DNA from: Adiantum capillus-veneris
Lineage: Eukaryota; Streptophyta; Polypodiopsida; Polypodiales; Pteridaceae
DNA length: 64,000 bases
Reading direction: 5' to 3'
Assembly (NCBI GenBank): GCA_014529385.2
Contig: CM043963.1
Span: forward strand, 80,615,412 to 80,679,411
Part shown: positions 22,426 through 34,141 of the stretch, piece by piece
Position numbering within the stretch: position 1 is the stretch's first letter
How the letters are laid out: every line of letters begins with the position of its first letter
Notes under the pieces: model-generated
The model's database searches: none
What the model saw: only the letters and a program-made list of their open reading frames with translations
Told to the model about the DNA's origin: nothing
Program-made: the position numbers and the translations under genes

Positions 22426-23361
22426 GAAAGAGCTGTCCTCAACTTGGGACATGCTTTAGAGAGTAGACGGACTCAATCTTTGGTCAACTTATGATTGAAG
22501 ATGGTCAGTAACTTTAGGGTATTTAGATTAAAAGACAGTGAAGCTGGTATTGACCTTGAATAATAATTTCTCTTCCATTTTTAGGACTGACTCAAAAGTC
22601 TTAATCATAAGGAAGTCTTAATGACTCCGGGTTACTTTAATTACTGAGTGTGATCTTACTCAGCTAGGTATTTTTCCTTTGGTGTGACCGGATTGTGTTT
22701 CTCTTGTGAGGTCTGAAGATGATTTCTTCACTTTGCTCTCTATCTAACCTTAATACGCTTTGTAAAAATATTACCATTCTTACCTAGACTTTAACTTTTT
22801 CTGTTTTGAGCGTTGACTCACTTCTCTATTGATATCATCCAACTGATACCATGTTCTTGACAATTAAGGATTTCATACTGACCTTTCAATTAAATCTTGC
22901 AATATCTCCTCCCTTGTGTACCCAATTTATTTCATCCATCCTTATTTCTCTTATGTCTATAGCTTACTGTCTCATCTTTCACTTGGTAATCAGATATTTC
23001 ACGTATCATAACAACTAGAGTTGTAAAACACCATAGATGATTTGAATCTCAAAAAGAATTGACTGACTAGAGATGCTTGAATTCCATAAATATGATGACT
23101 GATTACATCCGAATTACATCAAAGTGCCACCGATATCTTGAAGAATAATCATAAGTTGTTTCAAAGAACCAACCAAAAATATGATCAAGGGTTCGGACAA
23201 AAGGGAGATATTGATTTGATTCCAAAAGGTCCACAATATCTAAATGCAAGCTTATGGAATTTCCCTAGCTTTAAGGAGCTACGTTTGGGTTTGACTCTGA
23301 GGAAAACTTGTTCGCCTTCGCTAAAGCTTCTAGCGGAGCGGTGAAGATCAACGTAGATCTT
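22426..23361. other. Spacer of the minus-strand gypsy element
   Basis: AT-rich sequence between the LTR/polypurine tract and the integrase end. It has no convincing ORF and may be the element's 3' untranslated region. Confidence 0.35.
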
Positions 23362-23956
23362 CTACCTATCACTAGCTCTCTTTAGGTTGTCTCTAATGAC
23401 TAGAAGTTGATGATCTATCTCTTCTAGGGTAGACTTAGCGGTAGGAACTTGAAGAGTTGGGTCGGCTAATTGAAAAGGGACTAAACATTCCTGACCATAC
23501 AAGGCTTTAAAGAATAACCTTTCGAGGCTACGATGGTGAGAAGAGTTATAAGTAAACACAACTAGGGGAAGAAACTTGATCCATTGCTGGGGTTTTTGGC
23601 TGTAGCATGCTCGAAGCATATCTTCAATGACTTGATCCACTCGTTCAGTTTGACCATCAGTCTTCGGATGATATGCTGAGTTGAGATTCAGCTGGGTACC
23701 CACAGATCGAGGCTCGCCCAAATTTGGAAGTAAATTTGGCATCCCGATCATTGATGATTCTTGAAGTGATTCCATGTAATCTTACTACCTCTTTGACAAA
23801 GACTTGGGCTATGTCGATAGTGATGGCTGTCTGCTTGACTAGAATTAGATGAGCCACCTTAGTGAGCTTATCTACTACAACAAAAATAGAATTATAATTT
23901 CCAGTTGTCTTTGGAAGACTAGTGACAAAGTCCATACTTAGACATTCCCACTTCAT
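23362..23956 (-). pseudogene. pol: Gypsy-type integrase fragment
   Basis: Two minus frames joined by a frameshift near 23715 read WECLSMDFVTSLPK (first Asp), IINDRDAKFTSKF (second Asp), then NLNSAYHPKTDGQTERVDQV (Glu) and WIKFLPLVVFTYNSSHH. This is the catalytic core of a Ty3/gypsy integrase, of the sort found in chromoviruses. No C-terminal domain or chromodomain is visible. It belongs to the minus-strand element whose LTR is at 21792-22409. Confidence 0.8.
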
Positions 23957-24202
23957 CTGAGGAATATCTAGGGGCTAAAGCTTTCCAGAAAGTAAAGAAG
24001 ACTATTTGCTAAGGTATAGTCAGTTAGGTGTTCCCTCGGGTTTTGAGCTTGAATCTCTTGCAGAAGATGTCTAAAATAGGGGTCTACCTAAATTTCTTGT
24101 TGAACTCCCTTGGATAAAGAAGAGCTAAGGAGTGAATAAGTCAGGGTTGATGAGGATAGGACTCCTAGTCAAGAGGTCTTTGAGTCTATTGAAGGTAGCA
24201 TC
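23957..24202 (-). pseudogene. pol: RNase H remnant of the minus-strand gypsy element
   Basis: The minus strand reads TFNRLKDLLTRSPILINPD near 24150-24200, the beginning of a gypsy RNase H domain. It then degenerates before integrase, with several hundred bases apparently deleted. Confidence 0.5.
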
Positions 24203-24245
24203 TCTCCCCAACAAAAAAATAAAGAGTTGTCCTCAACTCAAATAA
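24203..24245 (-). repeat. Second copy of the polypurine-tract neighbourhood
   Basis: CTCCCCAACAAAAA...GAGTTGTCCTCAACT repeats the sequence next to the LTR at 22412-22450 but abuts RNase H coding sequence instead of an LTR. This suggests recombination between two related elements. Confidence 0.5.
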
Positions 24246-24560
24246 AATACATAATTGATGAAGCTTCTTGGATATGTCTTGCAAATTAACTTTTTGTTAA
24301 CACTTTCAACTTGACTTTTCTCTTACACTTCTTCATCCCCAAAAATTTGCTATAATATTGGAGTCATGTGAAATATTTCTTAATAAACTATCTTCTTGAA
24401 TAAGTCATCGTGTTTGTGGTTTCTTCGATACGCTACTTCCTCTTTATAAGCTACTGCTAATCCCTTCTTTATCAATACTTGTTATCCTCTTATTTTTGCA
24501 ATCTTCACTCTCTTGTAACTTAGTCATTCTCTTATCTGATGGCGTCTTGGCAAGAAGACT
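24246..24560. other. AT-rich stretch, nothing recognised
   Basis: No ORF, repeat or motif could be assigned. Confidence 0.4.
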
Positions 24561-24599
24561 TAGTTCCTCTTATATGCATCTCTCACTTGCAGAGTGTAG

Positions 24600-25560
24600 A
24601 TGAGGCAGTTAAAAGACAGTTCTTAGAGCGATATAAAGTTCTCCTCTTTCCTTAGCCAAATTCTTGTGTCAGCCAGATGATATGGCTTTACACTAATGGC
24701 GACGCATCTTCTTTTTTCCCTTGTCACCAAAATCTCCAGACGAATTTTTGCAAGTAAAAGAATTAGGAACAGGTGATTCTCCACTGGTAGAAGAACCATG
24801 AGAAGTGGCTGCATTACTTATACCACCTTTTCTTTGAGTAGCAATAAATGCATGTTCAATTGTACGCTATCTAGTCCTCTTTTTTTTGGACCGTGACCCT
24901 TGCAATAGCAATATGCATAATCCATCAAACTTGACAACTTCAGGATTTCCTTGGGTCATAAGTGTCCAAGTATTAGCAAAAGTCTGGTAAGAGTCAGCCA
25001 AGGCATCAAGAATAGTCTACACAAGGGAACTGTCTGAAATGACTTCACTTGCACAAATAAGTTGCTCATTGAAATCCTTGACACCAACAAGAAAAGTGTC
25101 CATATCATCTTCCTCATGCATAATCTTTGATTCCAGCTCTTTATGCAGCAATGCAATTTTAGCCTCATTGCAACTTGCATAAAGACCACCCAGAATATCC
25201 CAAGCCTATTTGGTAAAATTTGTTGAATGAATGAGGGGAGTAATAGTGCGCTTCACAAAAAATGCAATCAATGCATGAGCATGCCCATGTTTTACATCCC
25301 AATGAGCTTGCGTAGTTGTAGGCAAAACAACTCTAATAGCAGCAAGACCTGCAACATCCTCAACATCGCCTGTACCCTCACAACCAGGACGTACATCAAT
25401 GCCCCGTACAATGTTCCAAATGCCCTTTGACACAAGAACATGTTGCATCCTATAAGACCACATAGGGTAATTGTCTTCATCCAATCTGTCCTTAGCAGCA
25501 AACATCTTGAACACATCGGTGTTGTTGTCAGCCTTGGTTGGTAAACGTTGCACCTGATGT
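24600..25560 (-). pseudogene. gag: Ty1/copia gag of a truncated element
   Basis: The minus frame 25553-25206 reads DEDNYPMWSYRMQHVLVSKG and IWNIVRGIDV, the N-terminal UBN2/copia-type gag signature with its WSYRMQ helix. The remainder (25200-24840) is frameshifted but recognisable (LLHKELESKI, LADSYQTFANTW). Downstream pol is absent. The sequence 25290-25904 is highly similar to 31800-32405, so this is a sister copy of the element at 27687-32635. Confidence 0.75.
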
Positions 25561-25888
25561 GAAAATTATCCAAAAAGAGGAGAAACACAGCGACAACAAC
25601 ATGTGCTATATAGCACAAACCATAGAAGACTGTATGGGACCTATAATGTAGAAAATAATAGTGACAAAAATTCTACAAAAAATGACGAAATAGTCTGTGC
25701 ATTACTGCATGTAGTGAAAACAGAGGCCGAATCGAGCCCGAATTAGAAATTTGAGCAGACAAAGCTCTTTGAGCCTTCCCAAAATTTTTGTTGACCTGCA
25801 AATTCTTGCCAAAGCTCACAAAAATCGAAGTAAGTGAGTAGGCGTGTGGTGTTGGAGCTGCTAGCGACTAAGCTCTAGAGGACGCAAT

Positions 25889-25902
25889 CTGCTCTAATAC
25901 CA
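25889..25902 (-). other. Primer binding site of the truncated copia element
   Basis: Minus strand TGGTATTAGAGCAG, two bases after the LTR end. One change separates it from the initiator-methionine tRNA primer site TGGTATCAGAGC used by many plant copia elements. Confidence 0.75.
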
Positions 25903-25904
25903 AT

Positions 25905-25972
25905 TGTTGGAATTAGGGTTTCAAGAAAACACACACAGCTTGGAGAAGATGAAGGAAGCCCAAGGCACACAA
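25905..25972 (-). repeat. Truncated 5' LTR of the first copia element
   Basis: It matches the first about 65 bases of the LTRs at 27687 and 32406 (TGTTGGAATTAGGG on the plus strand), then breaks off into unrelated sequence. Confidence 0.7.
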
Positions 25973-26530
25973 TAGAGGATCTGGCCAATAAGAACCAATA
26001 ATGTGAGACCAACAATGCCGCTTTGAGCAGTGACGAATGCGGTCAAAGGTAAAATCGTAGCATTTTGTGAATCAATAAAACTAAGGCCTGTTGTAGTAGC
26101 CTCATCGAGTAGACGTTGCCACTCATCTAAAATGTCGGTATGATACCGCCTTTATTAAGCAAGCATTTTACTAGTTAGCGATGGGCGGTAACTTGTGAAG
26201 CAATGTCCTTGTGAGCGTATAGCATTTTTAAACGCTCCTAGATTGCATTAGCAGTGGGCAATCAATGCACTAATTGAATCTGTGTATCACCTATACAAAG
26301 CATGATGTTGGACATGGCACACATCAATGCCAACCTCATTAGTATCAAGAGTATGTGGGATAGCACCTGCAGGAATTACAGGAGCACGGTATGAAGTGGT
26401 GCCATTTACCACATCTCAAAGTTCTTCATGAATGAGAAACATTGCATGCTTATCACCCAAGAGCGATAATGAAGTTCAATCATTGTCTTTCATTGTAGGC
26501 CCTTATGCCCAATATCTCATGAAATTGAGT
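25973..26530 (-). pseudogene. Fragment of a different copia gag
   Basis: The minus strand, in interrupted frames, reads YRAPVIPAGAIPHT, LKMLYAHKDIASQVTAHR and DEWQRLLDEATTTGLSFIDS, a pattern of copia-type gag. It is unlike the neighbouring copia family, so it is a separate remnant. Confidence 0.5.
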
Positions 26531-26548
26531 GAAGGCTGAGAGACAGAA

Positions 26549-26623
<75 letters not shown>
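26549..26623. repeat. (GA)n microsatellite
   Basis: About 75 bp of nearly pure GA dinucleotide. Confidence 0.97.
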
Positions 26624-26626
<3 letters not shown>

Positions 26627-26683
26627 CATGTCCATTTCTCCATGTTAGGCAATGGAGATCACAATTGAGGATCTGATTGCTTG

Positions 26684-26684
<1 letters not shown>

Positions 26685-26742
<58 letters not shown>
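26685..26742. repeat. (GA)n microsatellite
   Basis: About 58 bp of pure GA. Confidence 0.97.
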
Positions 26743-26743
<1 letters not shown>

Positions 26744-26784
26744 ATTAACGGATGTTTGAGGTCTCTTTTTTCCTTTCTACCGTT

Positions 26785-26785
<1 letters not shown>

Positions 26786-26865
<80 letters not shown>
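26786..26865. repeat. (GA)n microsatellite
   Basis: About 80 bp of pure GA. It is the third block within 320 bp, and ORFs across these blocks (poly Arg-Glu) are artefacts. Confidence 0.97.
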
Positions 26866-26868
<3 letters not shown>

Positions 26869-27681
26869 TCTAAGCCAATGAGGGGAGGGATTTTGTTACG
26901 AAATCTTCTTTTTGGAAATCACATTTGATTTTCTAAAATGAATTTTCTTTGATCCACAATTTGAGGTAGCTCTCAAGTACATGTGACTTTTACCTCAAAA
27001 GGTCTCTTTCACCGAAGATTTTTTGAATCTTCTTATGGTCGTTTTTTCTCTCCTTTTCCCACCCTTATTTGTCTCACCTCCTCTTCCTGATGTCCTCTCT
27101 TCACCCTCAATTGCTCTGCATCCTATTCTCCTTAAGCAATGGAGTCCACCCGATCCAAACACCCTAGCACATCCATTGAATCTATCACCACTTATGCCAC
27201 ATTAAATGAGCACACGAATGGATCCCAATATCTATAACCAAGGGTGGATTATAATTCAATAGATCAGGAGAAGAAAATACTCGTCAAAGAACCCGGTCTT
27301 GTCATGCTAGAAAGGGAGAGTAAAAGACTTCTAACTTGCTGAAGCCAAGAAGACAGTGGAAGCAGTTTTGGTCCAGCATGTTACATGCAAAAGGAGCTTC
27401 ACCTACAATCCAAAAGGTCAAATCTTCCTCTACACAGAGCTAATTGTAAGTGTCTCACAATTCTCTTCTTGTTTGTGGTTTGTCTCTTCTTGTTGTTTAG
27501 ATGTACACAATATATTGTTATAAGTTTTGTTTGTGATTCTTTGCTATGCTCATTACAGACCTCTATCCCTCAAGCATAGAGGAACGGCAACCAGTGGAGT
27601 GTAAAATAGATATTTTAGATATCTGGCATGGATGCATTGGTCAAGAAATTTACAAAGGGAGAACACATAGTTCTTTGGCAT
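26866..27681. other. Unassigned sequence
   Basis: Mixed composition with only short non-conserved ORFs (for example 27023-27205). No transposon or gene signature is seen. Confidence 0.4.
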
Positions 27682-27686
27682 AAAAA

Positions 27687-27919
27687 TGTTGGAAATAGGG
27701 TTGCAGGAAAACACACACTGCCTGGAGAAGACGATGGAAGCTCAAGGCACACAACAGAGAGTGTATTACTTAGTGTATGTGCAATGCAAGGATAAGTTAG
27801 TCCTAGAGTGATGGGAATATATACAATGCACGGGGGAAAAAACCTCCTAGAGAGAGAAAAAATGCCATGGTGGTCCTAAGTGTGTTCACACACATCACTA
27901 CCACATGTATATGGTAACA
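27687..27919 (-). repeat. 3' LTR of the copia element
   Basis: Plus strand TGTTGGAAATAGGG...GGTAACA, 233 bp, matching 32406-32635. The purine-rich CCAGGGAGGATT lies just upstream on the minus strand (27920-27931). Confidence 0.88.
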
Positions 27920-28049
27920 AATCCTCCCTGGAGTGATGCGATAAACGAGAGTTGGCACATAGAGTAAAGGGAAGTGCCATGACTTGAGGACATGCTCAAA
28001 GCTTTGAACTTCTCGTGAGAAATGCCTTTGTAAAAATATTTGCAAGGTT

Positions 28050-28528
28050 GTCCTATGTTGGCGCATAAGACAAGATGATCTCTCCTACTGAGAGCCTCTC
28101 CCTGACATAGTGGTAATGCACCTCAATGTGCTTTGTGAGAGCATAAAAAACTAGGTTCCTCACAACCATCAATGCACTCTGATTGTGAGTGTAGATAGTG
28201 TTGACATTGTACTGTCCAACACCCAAATCATCCATAAGGCGTCTGAGCCATACACACTGAACCGTAGTGTGAAGACTTCCCTGTACTTAGTCTCACAATT
28301 GGAAGTGGCCATGGTAGGTTGTTTCTTGCTCAACCATGAAATGCACGAGCTGCCAATCATGAAACAAAACCACTTATGGACACTCGTGTATCAAAACAAC
28401 CAACCAATCTGAGTCCAAAAAAGCATGTAAGTCTGGTGGCAATGATCCCCCTTTGGGATAAAACAAGCGAAGATGTAAAATGCCACTCAAGTAGAAAACA
28501 ATTCTCTTGAGAGCCTACCAATTCTTAG
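28050..28528 (-). pseudogene. pol: Copia RNase H domain
   Basis: Interrupted minus frames read WLSKKQPTMATSNCETKYR, then NQSALMVVRNLVFYALTKHI and EVHYHYVRERLSVGEI, the canonical end of a copia polyprotein. Immediately right of the nested element, at 28500-28528, the frame gives WQALKRIVFYLSG, continuous with the RT piece at 30006. Confidence 0.8.
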
Positions 28529-28870
<342 letters not shown>

Positions 28871-29648
28871 TGGAAAATGGCAAAGGTGAGTTGAACAAGG
28901 ATGGAAATACCAGTACTCAGTTTCCTACCTCGCTTACCCTGGAGGTACGACCACAATCATGATTGTGAGTGGATACTTTGTTTGGCTCAAGAGTTTGAAG
29001 CCAAAGGAAAAAGCAGGAACTCATAGATAGATAAGGAAAAAGGAAAGCTAGACAAATATTACAATAATAAATATTTGCCAGAGGAGATTGGTCTAGCACT
29101 CATGGTGGTGGCCACAGTGGCCTCAACGTGAGATTTCTAGTCAAATGACAATCATCACCACTAGCTTCAGCCAGAGAGAGGCTTGTGAGTGGCAGAGAGG
29201 GGCAATGAATGCTCCCTATAATTAATTTGGACCCTTGTGTTGGAGTTCAAGTTATTGGTGTTTGGACCCGTAGGTCGGAGTTCAAGGCACATGCATCTGG
29301 CAGGGAACCAATCAGACGTCAAAAACACTATGGATGGGTGTGCCAATTAAGATTTGTTGGTTAGATCATGGACAGGATGTGTTCCAATAGTTCATTATCT
29401 TGGAGTTCTATATTTTGGACGTGATGTGCTCACAATTCACACATGGGGATTATTGGATGTAGTATGGTCTATAGTTCAATGTTTCTACAAAGGAAAACGA
29501 TGCTCAAGATGGCATTAATTTTAGGTACAAAAATGAGGAGAGCAACACCAAGGTGTATCCAGTTGGTGGCCACTTTTTGGGGTGTCCATGGTAGCTTCCT
29601 CATCGACTTGGTTTCACTATCGATGTCCACTATGAGCTGGAAAGAGGG

Positions 29649-30005
<357 letters not shown>

Positions 30006-30380
30006 CTTAGACCCCGGGCTATGCATAAATTTGCAGACTCGTGGGACTACAAACTGAACATCTAACATCATGTTGCATACATAAATGAAGCATCCAACAG
30101 CAGTTCGGTAAAGAGTGATATCTACAGGATCACCAGCATCATGAAGACTCAATTTCAAACCTATTTCCATGGGACTGGCAATAAGTTTGCAATCCTCAAG
30201 TCCAAACTTACTTAGCAATGTCTCTATGTAACTTTTCTGACACAAGGAAATTACCACTATCACATTGCTTAAACTGTATACCCACGTAATGATGCAACAA
30301 CTCCAAATATTTCATGTTGAAAGTAGCATTCAAATCAGCCTTAAATTCAGCAATATGTCTCTCATTTGGTCAAAGTTTCA
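30006..30380 (-). pseudogene. pol: Copia reverse transcriptase, C-terminal part
   Basis: The minus frame reads QKSYIETLLSKFGLEDCKLI, ASPMEIGLKLSLHD, LYRTAVGCFIYVCNMMLDVQ and VCKFMHSPGSK, the conserved region after the copia RT palm. It stops exactly at the TRIM insertion. Catalytic YVDD sequence is not present. Confidence 0.8.
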
Positions 30381-30990
30381 ATATACATCAGAGTTGCAGA
30401 AGCGTTTGCATAGGGGAGGGGCTCTCAGTGCCTAGCATGGAGTTTAGGCCATGAGCCGGACTGCATCCAACGGCACCTAGCGACTAGTGCTACCCCTGAA
30501 TGGGTGTTATGAATGAAAGCATACTCAAGAAAAACATAACATTGTGGAGGGTGAATATATGTGTACACCGCATTGCGGGAAGAGAGAGAGAGTATAGTGG
30601 AGGATGAAATAGAGTGCATAGAGACATGAGATAATGACAACAGAGAGTCTTTAAATTCCCCATCTAAATGAAACAAGCAACCATATATTAATGCAATGAC
30701 AAAAATCTGGGTATACCATAACATCAAAAAAAAGTTTATGAAAAAATAACTAGCAGAGCACTGGACCCTATGTAGGGATCAACCAGTCCATCCATCCACT
30801 TCCTTTCTACTACGGAAAAAGAGAATTTCACTTCATTGGGAGCGATCTAGAACACCTCCAACCTATCTGAGCCCGACATAAGCTGAGATCACTTCACCTC
30901 CCTCCATGAACCCGAGCTCTCAACGGATCCCAAGTACCAGTAGGTGGTAGGGTAGCAACACCAACCATACTGGTTTAGGCGCCACATCTC
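30381..30990. other. Unidentified sequence replacing the integrase end and RT start
   Basis: About 600 bp between the copia RT remnant and the integrase fragment. It has no recognised coding sequence. The minus frame 30727-30425 is open but unlike any family I know. It could be another small insertion. Confidence 0.35.
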
Positions 30991-31300
30991 TTTAATGCCC
31001 AACATTGGTGTTTTATCCCACAACTAGCCAGAAATGCATTAAATTCATGAGACATATAGTCCCCCCCTCGTTCGGAATGGAGGGTGCCCATAGCACATTT
31101 CAAGACATTTCAAGACATTTTCAACCATAGCCAAAAATTGTTTGAAGCACATAAAAAATTTGGACTTTGCTTTAAGTGGATATATCCATGCATGACTAGA
31201 GTAATCATCAATGAAAGTCACAAAGTAAAGGTAATTGCACAAGGACAGAGTTTGCATGGTCCCACAAACAACACTATGCACAAGCTGCAACCTGCATGTG
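30991..31300 (-). pseudogene. pol: Copia integrase core fragment
   Basis: The minus strand reads YFVTFIDDYSSHAWIYPLKA (first Asp region), FKQFLAMVEN, then after a frameshift FNAFLASCGIKHQC, the copia integrase signature. It ends abruptly near 30990. Confidence 0.8.
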
Positions 31301-31795
31301 GCCCTAACTAAACCATCCTTTGGAAAGTTTGAAGGCTACATCTTACCCAAAATACAGCTTTCACAAACATGTTTGGCAGGTTCTTCAAGAGGCGGCAAAG
31401 GAGAAACCATATCATATTTTTGCAAACGCAAGAAGCTGGAAAAATTCAGATGTCCAAAATGTGTATGCCAACATTTTGCATCTAAAATAGCCTTAGAATC
31501 CACAATTGCATTTGCACAATTCTACCCGCACTTGTCATACAAAGTGAGCTTATACAACCCACGACATAAAATGCCAGATGTAGCAATTTCATCACCAAAA
31601 TTGAGACCATGTACTGTACATTTGTCATCCACAAATTTGACTACAAGACCAAGTCTAGCAATTGTAAATGCAGACAAAAGATTCTTCTTGATCCTAGGTA
31701 CATAAAGTGCATTAACAAGTGTAAAAGAATTTCCATTTGCAATAGTAAGACAATCTTTCCAATTCCCTAAACCAGATAAGAGGCAATGTTTACAT
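31301..31795 (-). pseudogene. pol: Copia protease end / GAG-pre-integrase domain
   Basis: The frame 31800-31522 reads FTLVNALYVPRIKKNLLSAF, VKFVDDKCTVHG and GILCRGLYKL, typical of the segment between the copia protease and integrase. The zinc-binding pre-integrase motif follows in degraded form to about 31310. Confidence 0.75.
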
Positions 31796-32054
31796 CCCAA
31801 TGACCTTGCTTAGTTGTAGGCAAAAGAACTCTAACAGCAGCAAGACCTGCAACATCCTCAACATCGCCTGTACCCTCACAACCAGGACGTACATCAATGC
31901 CCCGTACAATGTTCCAAATGCCTTTTGACACAAGAACATATTGCATCATATAAGAACACATAGGGTAATTGTCCCCATCCGATCTGTCGTCAGTAGCAGC
32001 AAACATCTTGAACACATCTGTGTTGTTGTCAGCTATGGTTGGTAAATGTTGCAC
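31796..32054 (-). pseudogene. gag: Copia gag N-terminus, fused by deletion to the protease region
   Basis: It reads DGDNYPMCSYMMQYVLVSKG and IWNIVRGIDV, close to the gag at 25206-25553. It breaks at a TTTACATCCCAATGA junction (about 31790) shared by both copies, where roughly the rest of gag and the protease start are missing. Confidence 0.75.
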
Positions 32055-32390
32055 CTAATGTGAAAACTATCCGAAAAGAGGAGAAACAAAGCGACAACAA
32101 CACGTGCTATATAGAAAAAACCGTAGAAGATTGTACGGAACCTATAATGTAGAAAAGGACACTGACAAAAATTCTGCAAAAAATGACGAAATAGTCTGTG
32201 CATTACTACATGTAGTGGAAACGGAGGCTGAAACGAGCCCAAATTAGAAATTTGAGCAGACAAAGCTCTTTGAGCCTTCCCAGAAATTTTGTCGACCTGC
32301 AAACGCTTGCCAAAGCTTACAAAAATCGAAGAAAGTGAGCAGGCGTGTGGTGCTGGAGCTGCTAGCGACTAAGCTTGAGAGGGTGCAACT

Positions 32391-32403
32391 TTCTGTAATA
32401 CCA
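32391..32403 (-). other. Primer binding site of the copia element
   Basis: Minus strand TGGTATTACAGA, a degraded initiator-methionine primer site just inside the 5' LTR. Confidence 0.6.
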
Positions 32404-32405
32404 AT

Positions 32406-32635
32406 TGTTGGAATTAGGGTTTCAGGAAAACACACACATCTTGGAGAAGATGAAGGAAGCACAAGGCACACAATAGAGAGTATATTACTTAATGTGCATT
32501 GGAATAACAAGTTAGCCCTAGAGTGATGGGTGTATATACAATACACAGGGGAAAAAACCTTCAAAGAGGGGAAACAAATTCCCTGGTAGTCCTAAGTGTG
32601 TTCACACACATCACTACCACATGTATATGGTAACA
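32406..32635 (-). repeat. 5' LTR of the copia element
   Basis: 230-bp partner of 27687-27919, ending GGTAACA and followed by the AAAAA target duplication. Confidence 0.88.
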
Positions 32636-32640
32636 AAAAA

Positions 32641-33611
32641 GAGATATTCTTTTATGATCATTTTTATGTCTCACCAAATTCTATGAAGGATTGGGGCACT
32701 GTCACCAAGATTGCATTGCCTAGTTTCAAAAGTGGAGAGTGACCATTGCCAAGCTCAATAACAAGTGAAATCTATAGGTGCAAGATCTTTTATGAGATCC
32801 AAAACTTCTAAAGGCCAACATTGCAAGCAAGTGAGAAAATTTTCAATATTTACGCCCATCACACCTTTGTAGATTTCTTTGCAAAGCTTGATGTGAAAGT
32901 CTCTAGAACAATGATGTTGGTTAAGTGCTTAGACAATGAATATGTATTAGAATTTGTGGAAGAGGATTGGAGCCAAAAACATTTGAATGGGATGCTTTGC
33001 AAAGTGCAATCTGGCTCCATTACCTATAAATACATGATCCACACCCAAACTTCATTATTTCTTCTTTCTTTTAGTCGATGGCATCATGTGGGGGGGAGGG
33101 GCGGGGAACTTGGTTCCTTTAGATCAAAACATGGATGATTTCAATTAGAACCCCATTAAGGACATTGATGTATGATGCACAATGAACACTTGGCAGCATT
33201 GAAGATAAGAATCAAGTGGTCATTATACCAAGTGAAACAGGACTTACACAATGCATTAGGGAGGTTTTGGACTCTGAAATGGACCCTATAAGGACTTTAA
33301 TTTTATTCCGCTTGTTTAAAATGACTGCATGGTAAAATTCTTACAAATGAAATCAAAACTTGTCAGACCTTTTGGATTTAGAATGTACTCATCAAGATCT
33401 ATCCATTGATATATAGTGTGCCATCAAATTCCTTATATTCTAGAAGATTCCATTTTTTTATGCGACACTTCATCATATAAATGGAATCTCTCCCCACATT
33501 TCAGCTTAAGTGGGGAGGCTATAACTTCTAGAAATCAACTCCAAATTTGTCGAAGTTTGGCAATTTAGAACCTACTTTCTAAGATCTTTCTAATGATATT
33601 CTAGTTGATAG
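32641..33611. other. Unassigned sequence with one open frame
   Basis: A plus frame at 32821-33138 (105 codons, FVDFFAKLDVKVSRTMMLVK) is open but unlike any family I know. The rest is AT-rich without signals. Confidence 0.3.
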
Positions 33612-33931
33612 GGTTTTGACAAAGTGTTTATGTACTTCACCGGGTTGCCCACTTTGGATAAGAGAGGCATAGTCAAACCTCTTTATAGGGCCCCTTTGAG
33701 AGTCCAAATTCTCCCTAATGAAGAGATAGATTTAACTTCAACTTTTGCTTTTCAGATAGCTGGAAAGAAGGTATGTAGGAAATAGTTTTCTTTTTTATGG
33801 AGAAATTTTTGTGTGACCTATTCTTACTTTTTCTATTTTTCAATATGGATTTCAGGCCCCAAGGAGGATTGAGAAGAAAGTTTTATGCCAAGAAGTGCCA
33901 GAAGTAATAGTACATCTTCTTCCAAGCTAGA
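33612..33931 (+). pseudogene. Possible two-exon gene 3' fragment
   Basis: The frame GFDKVFMYFTGLPTLDKRGI to FAFQIAGKK ends at a good donor (AAG/GTATGT near 33770). An 86-bp T-rich intron ends in TTTCAG near 33856, and the phase-matched exon reads APRRIEKKVLCQEVPEVIV to a TAG at about 33930. Donor, acceptor and frame agree, which suggests a real spliced coding end. The family and the 5' part are not identified. Confidence 0.3.
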
Positions 33932-34120
33932 GCCTTCTAAAGCCTATGCAAATTGTATCAAACTAGCATTTTGTACAAATGTTGGTTGTCTCTTCTTGTA
34001 GCAGATTGACATTTTGTACATTTCCATATCAATGACAAACAAAATTTTGGTTCAGATGTATTATCTCAGGGGGTGCACCTTTAAGAAACTATTCATATAA
34101 CGTGCGTTCAAAGGGTATTA

Positions 34121-34141
34121 GGGTGAAAGCATGAATAGGTG
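34121..34141 (+). repeat. Left terminal inverted repeat of the large DNA transposon
   Basis: GGGTGAAAGCAT is perfect, then GAATAGGTG against AGAATGGTG at the other end. Confidence 0.65.

Noticed and set aside
24956-25189. 77-codon minus ORF
   Set aside because: Wrong-frame shadow of the copia gag; the correct frame reads LLHKELESKI and LADSYQTFANTW.
26681-26881. Arg-Glu repeat ORFs over (GA)n tracts, and Leu-Ser repeat ORFs over (TC)n tracts (28639-28962, 54077-54458, 57499-57976)
   Set aside because: Products of dinucleotide repeats in open frames, with no coding evidence.
32821-33138. 105-codon plus ORF
   Set aside because: Kept only as unassigned: no homology signal and no splice or regulatory context.
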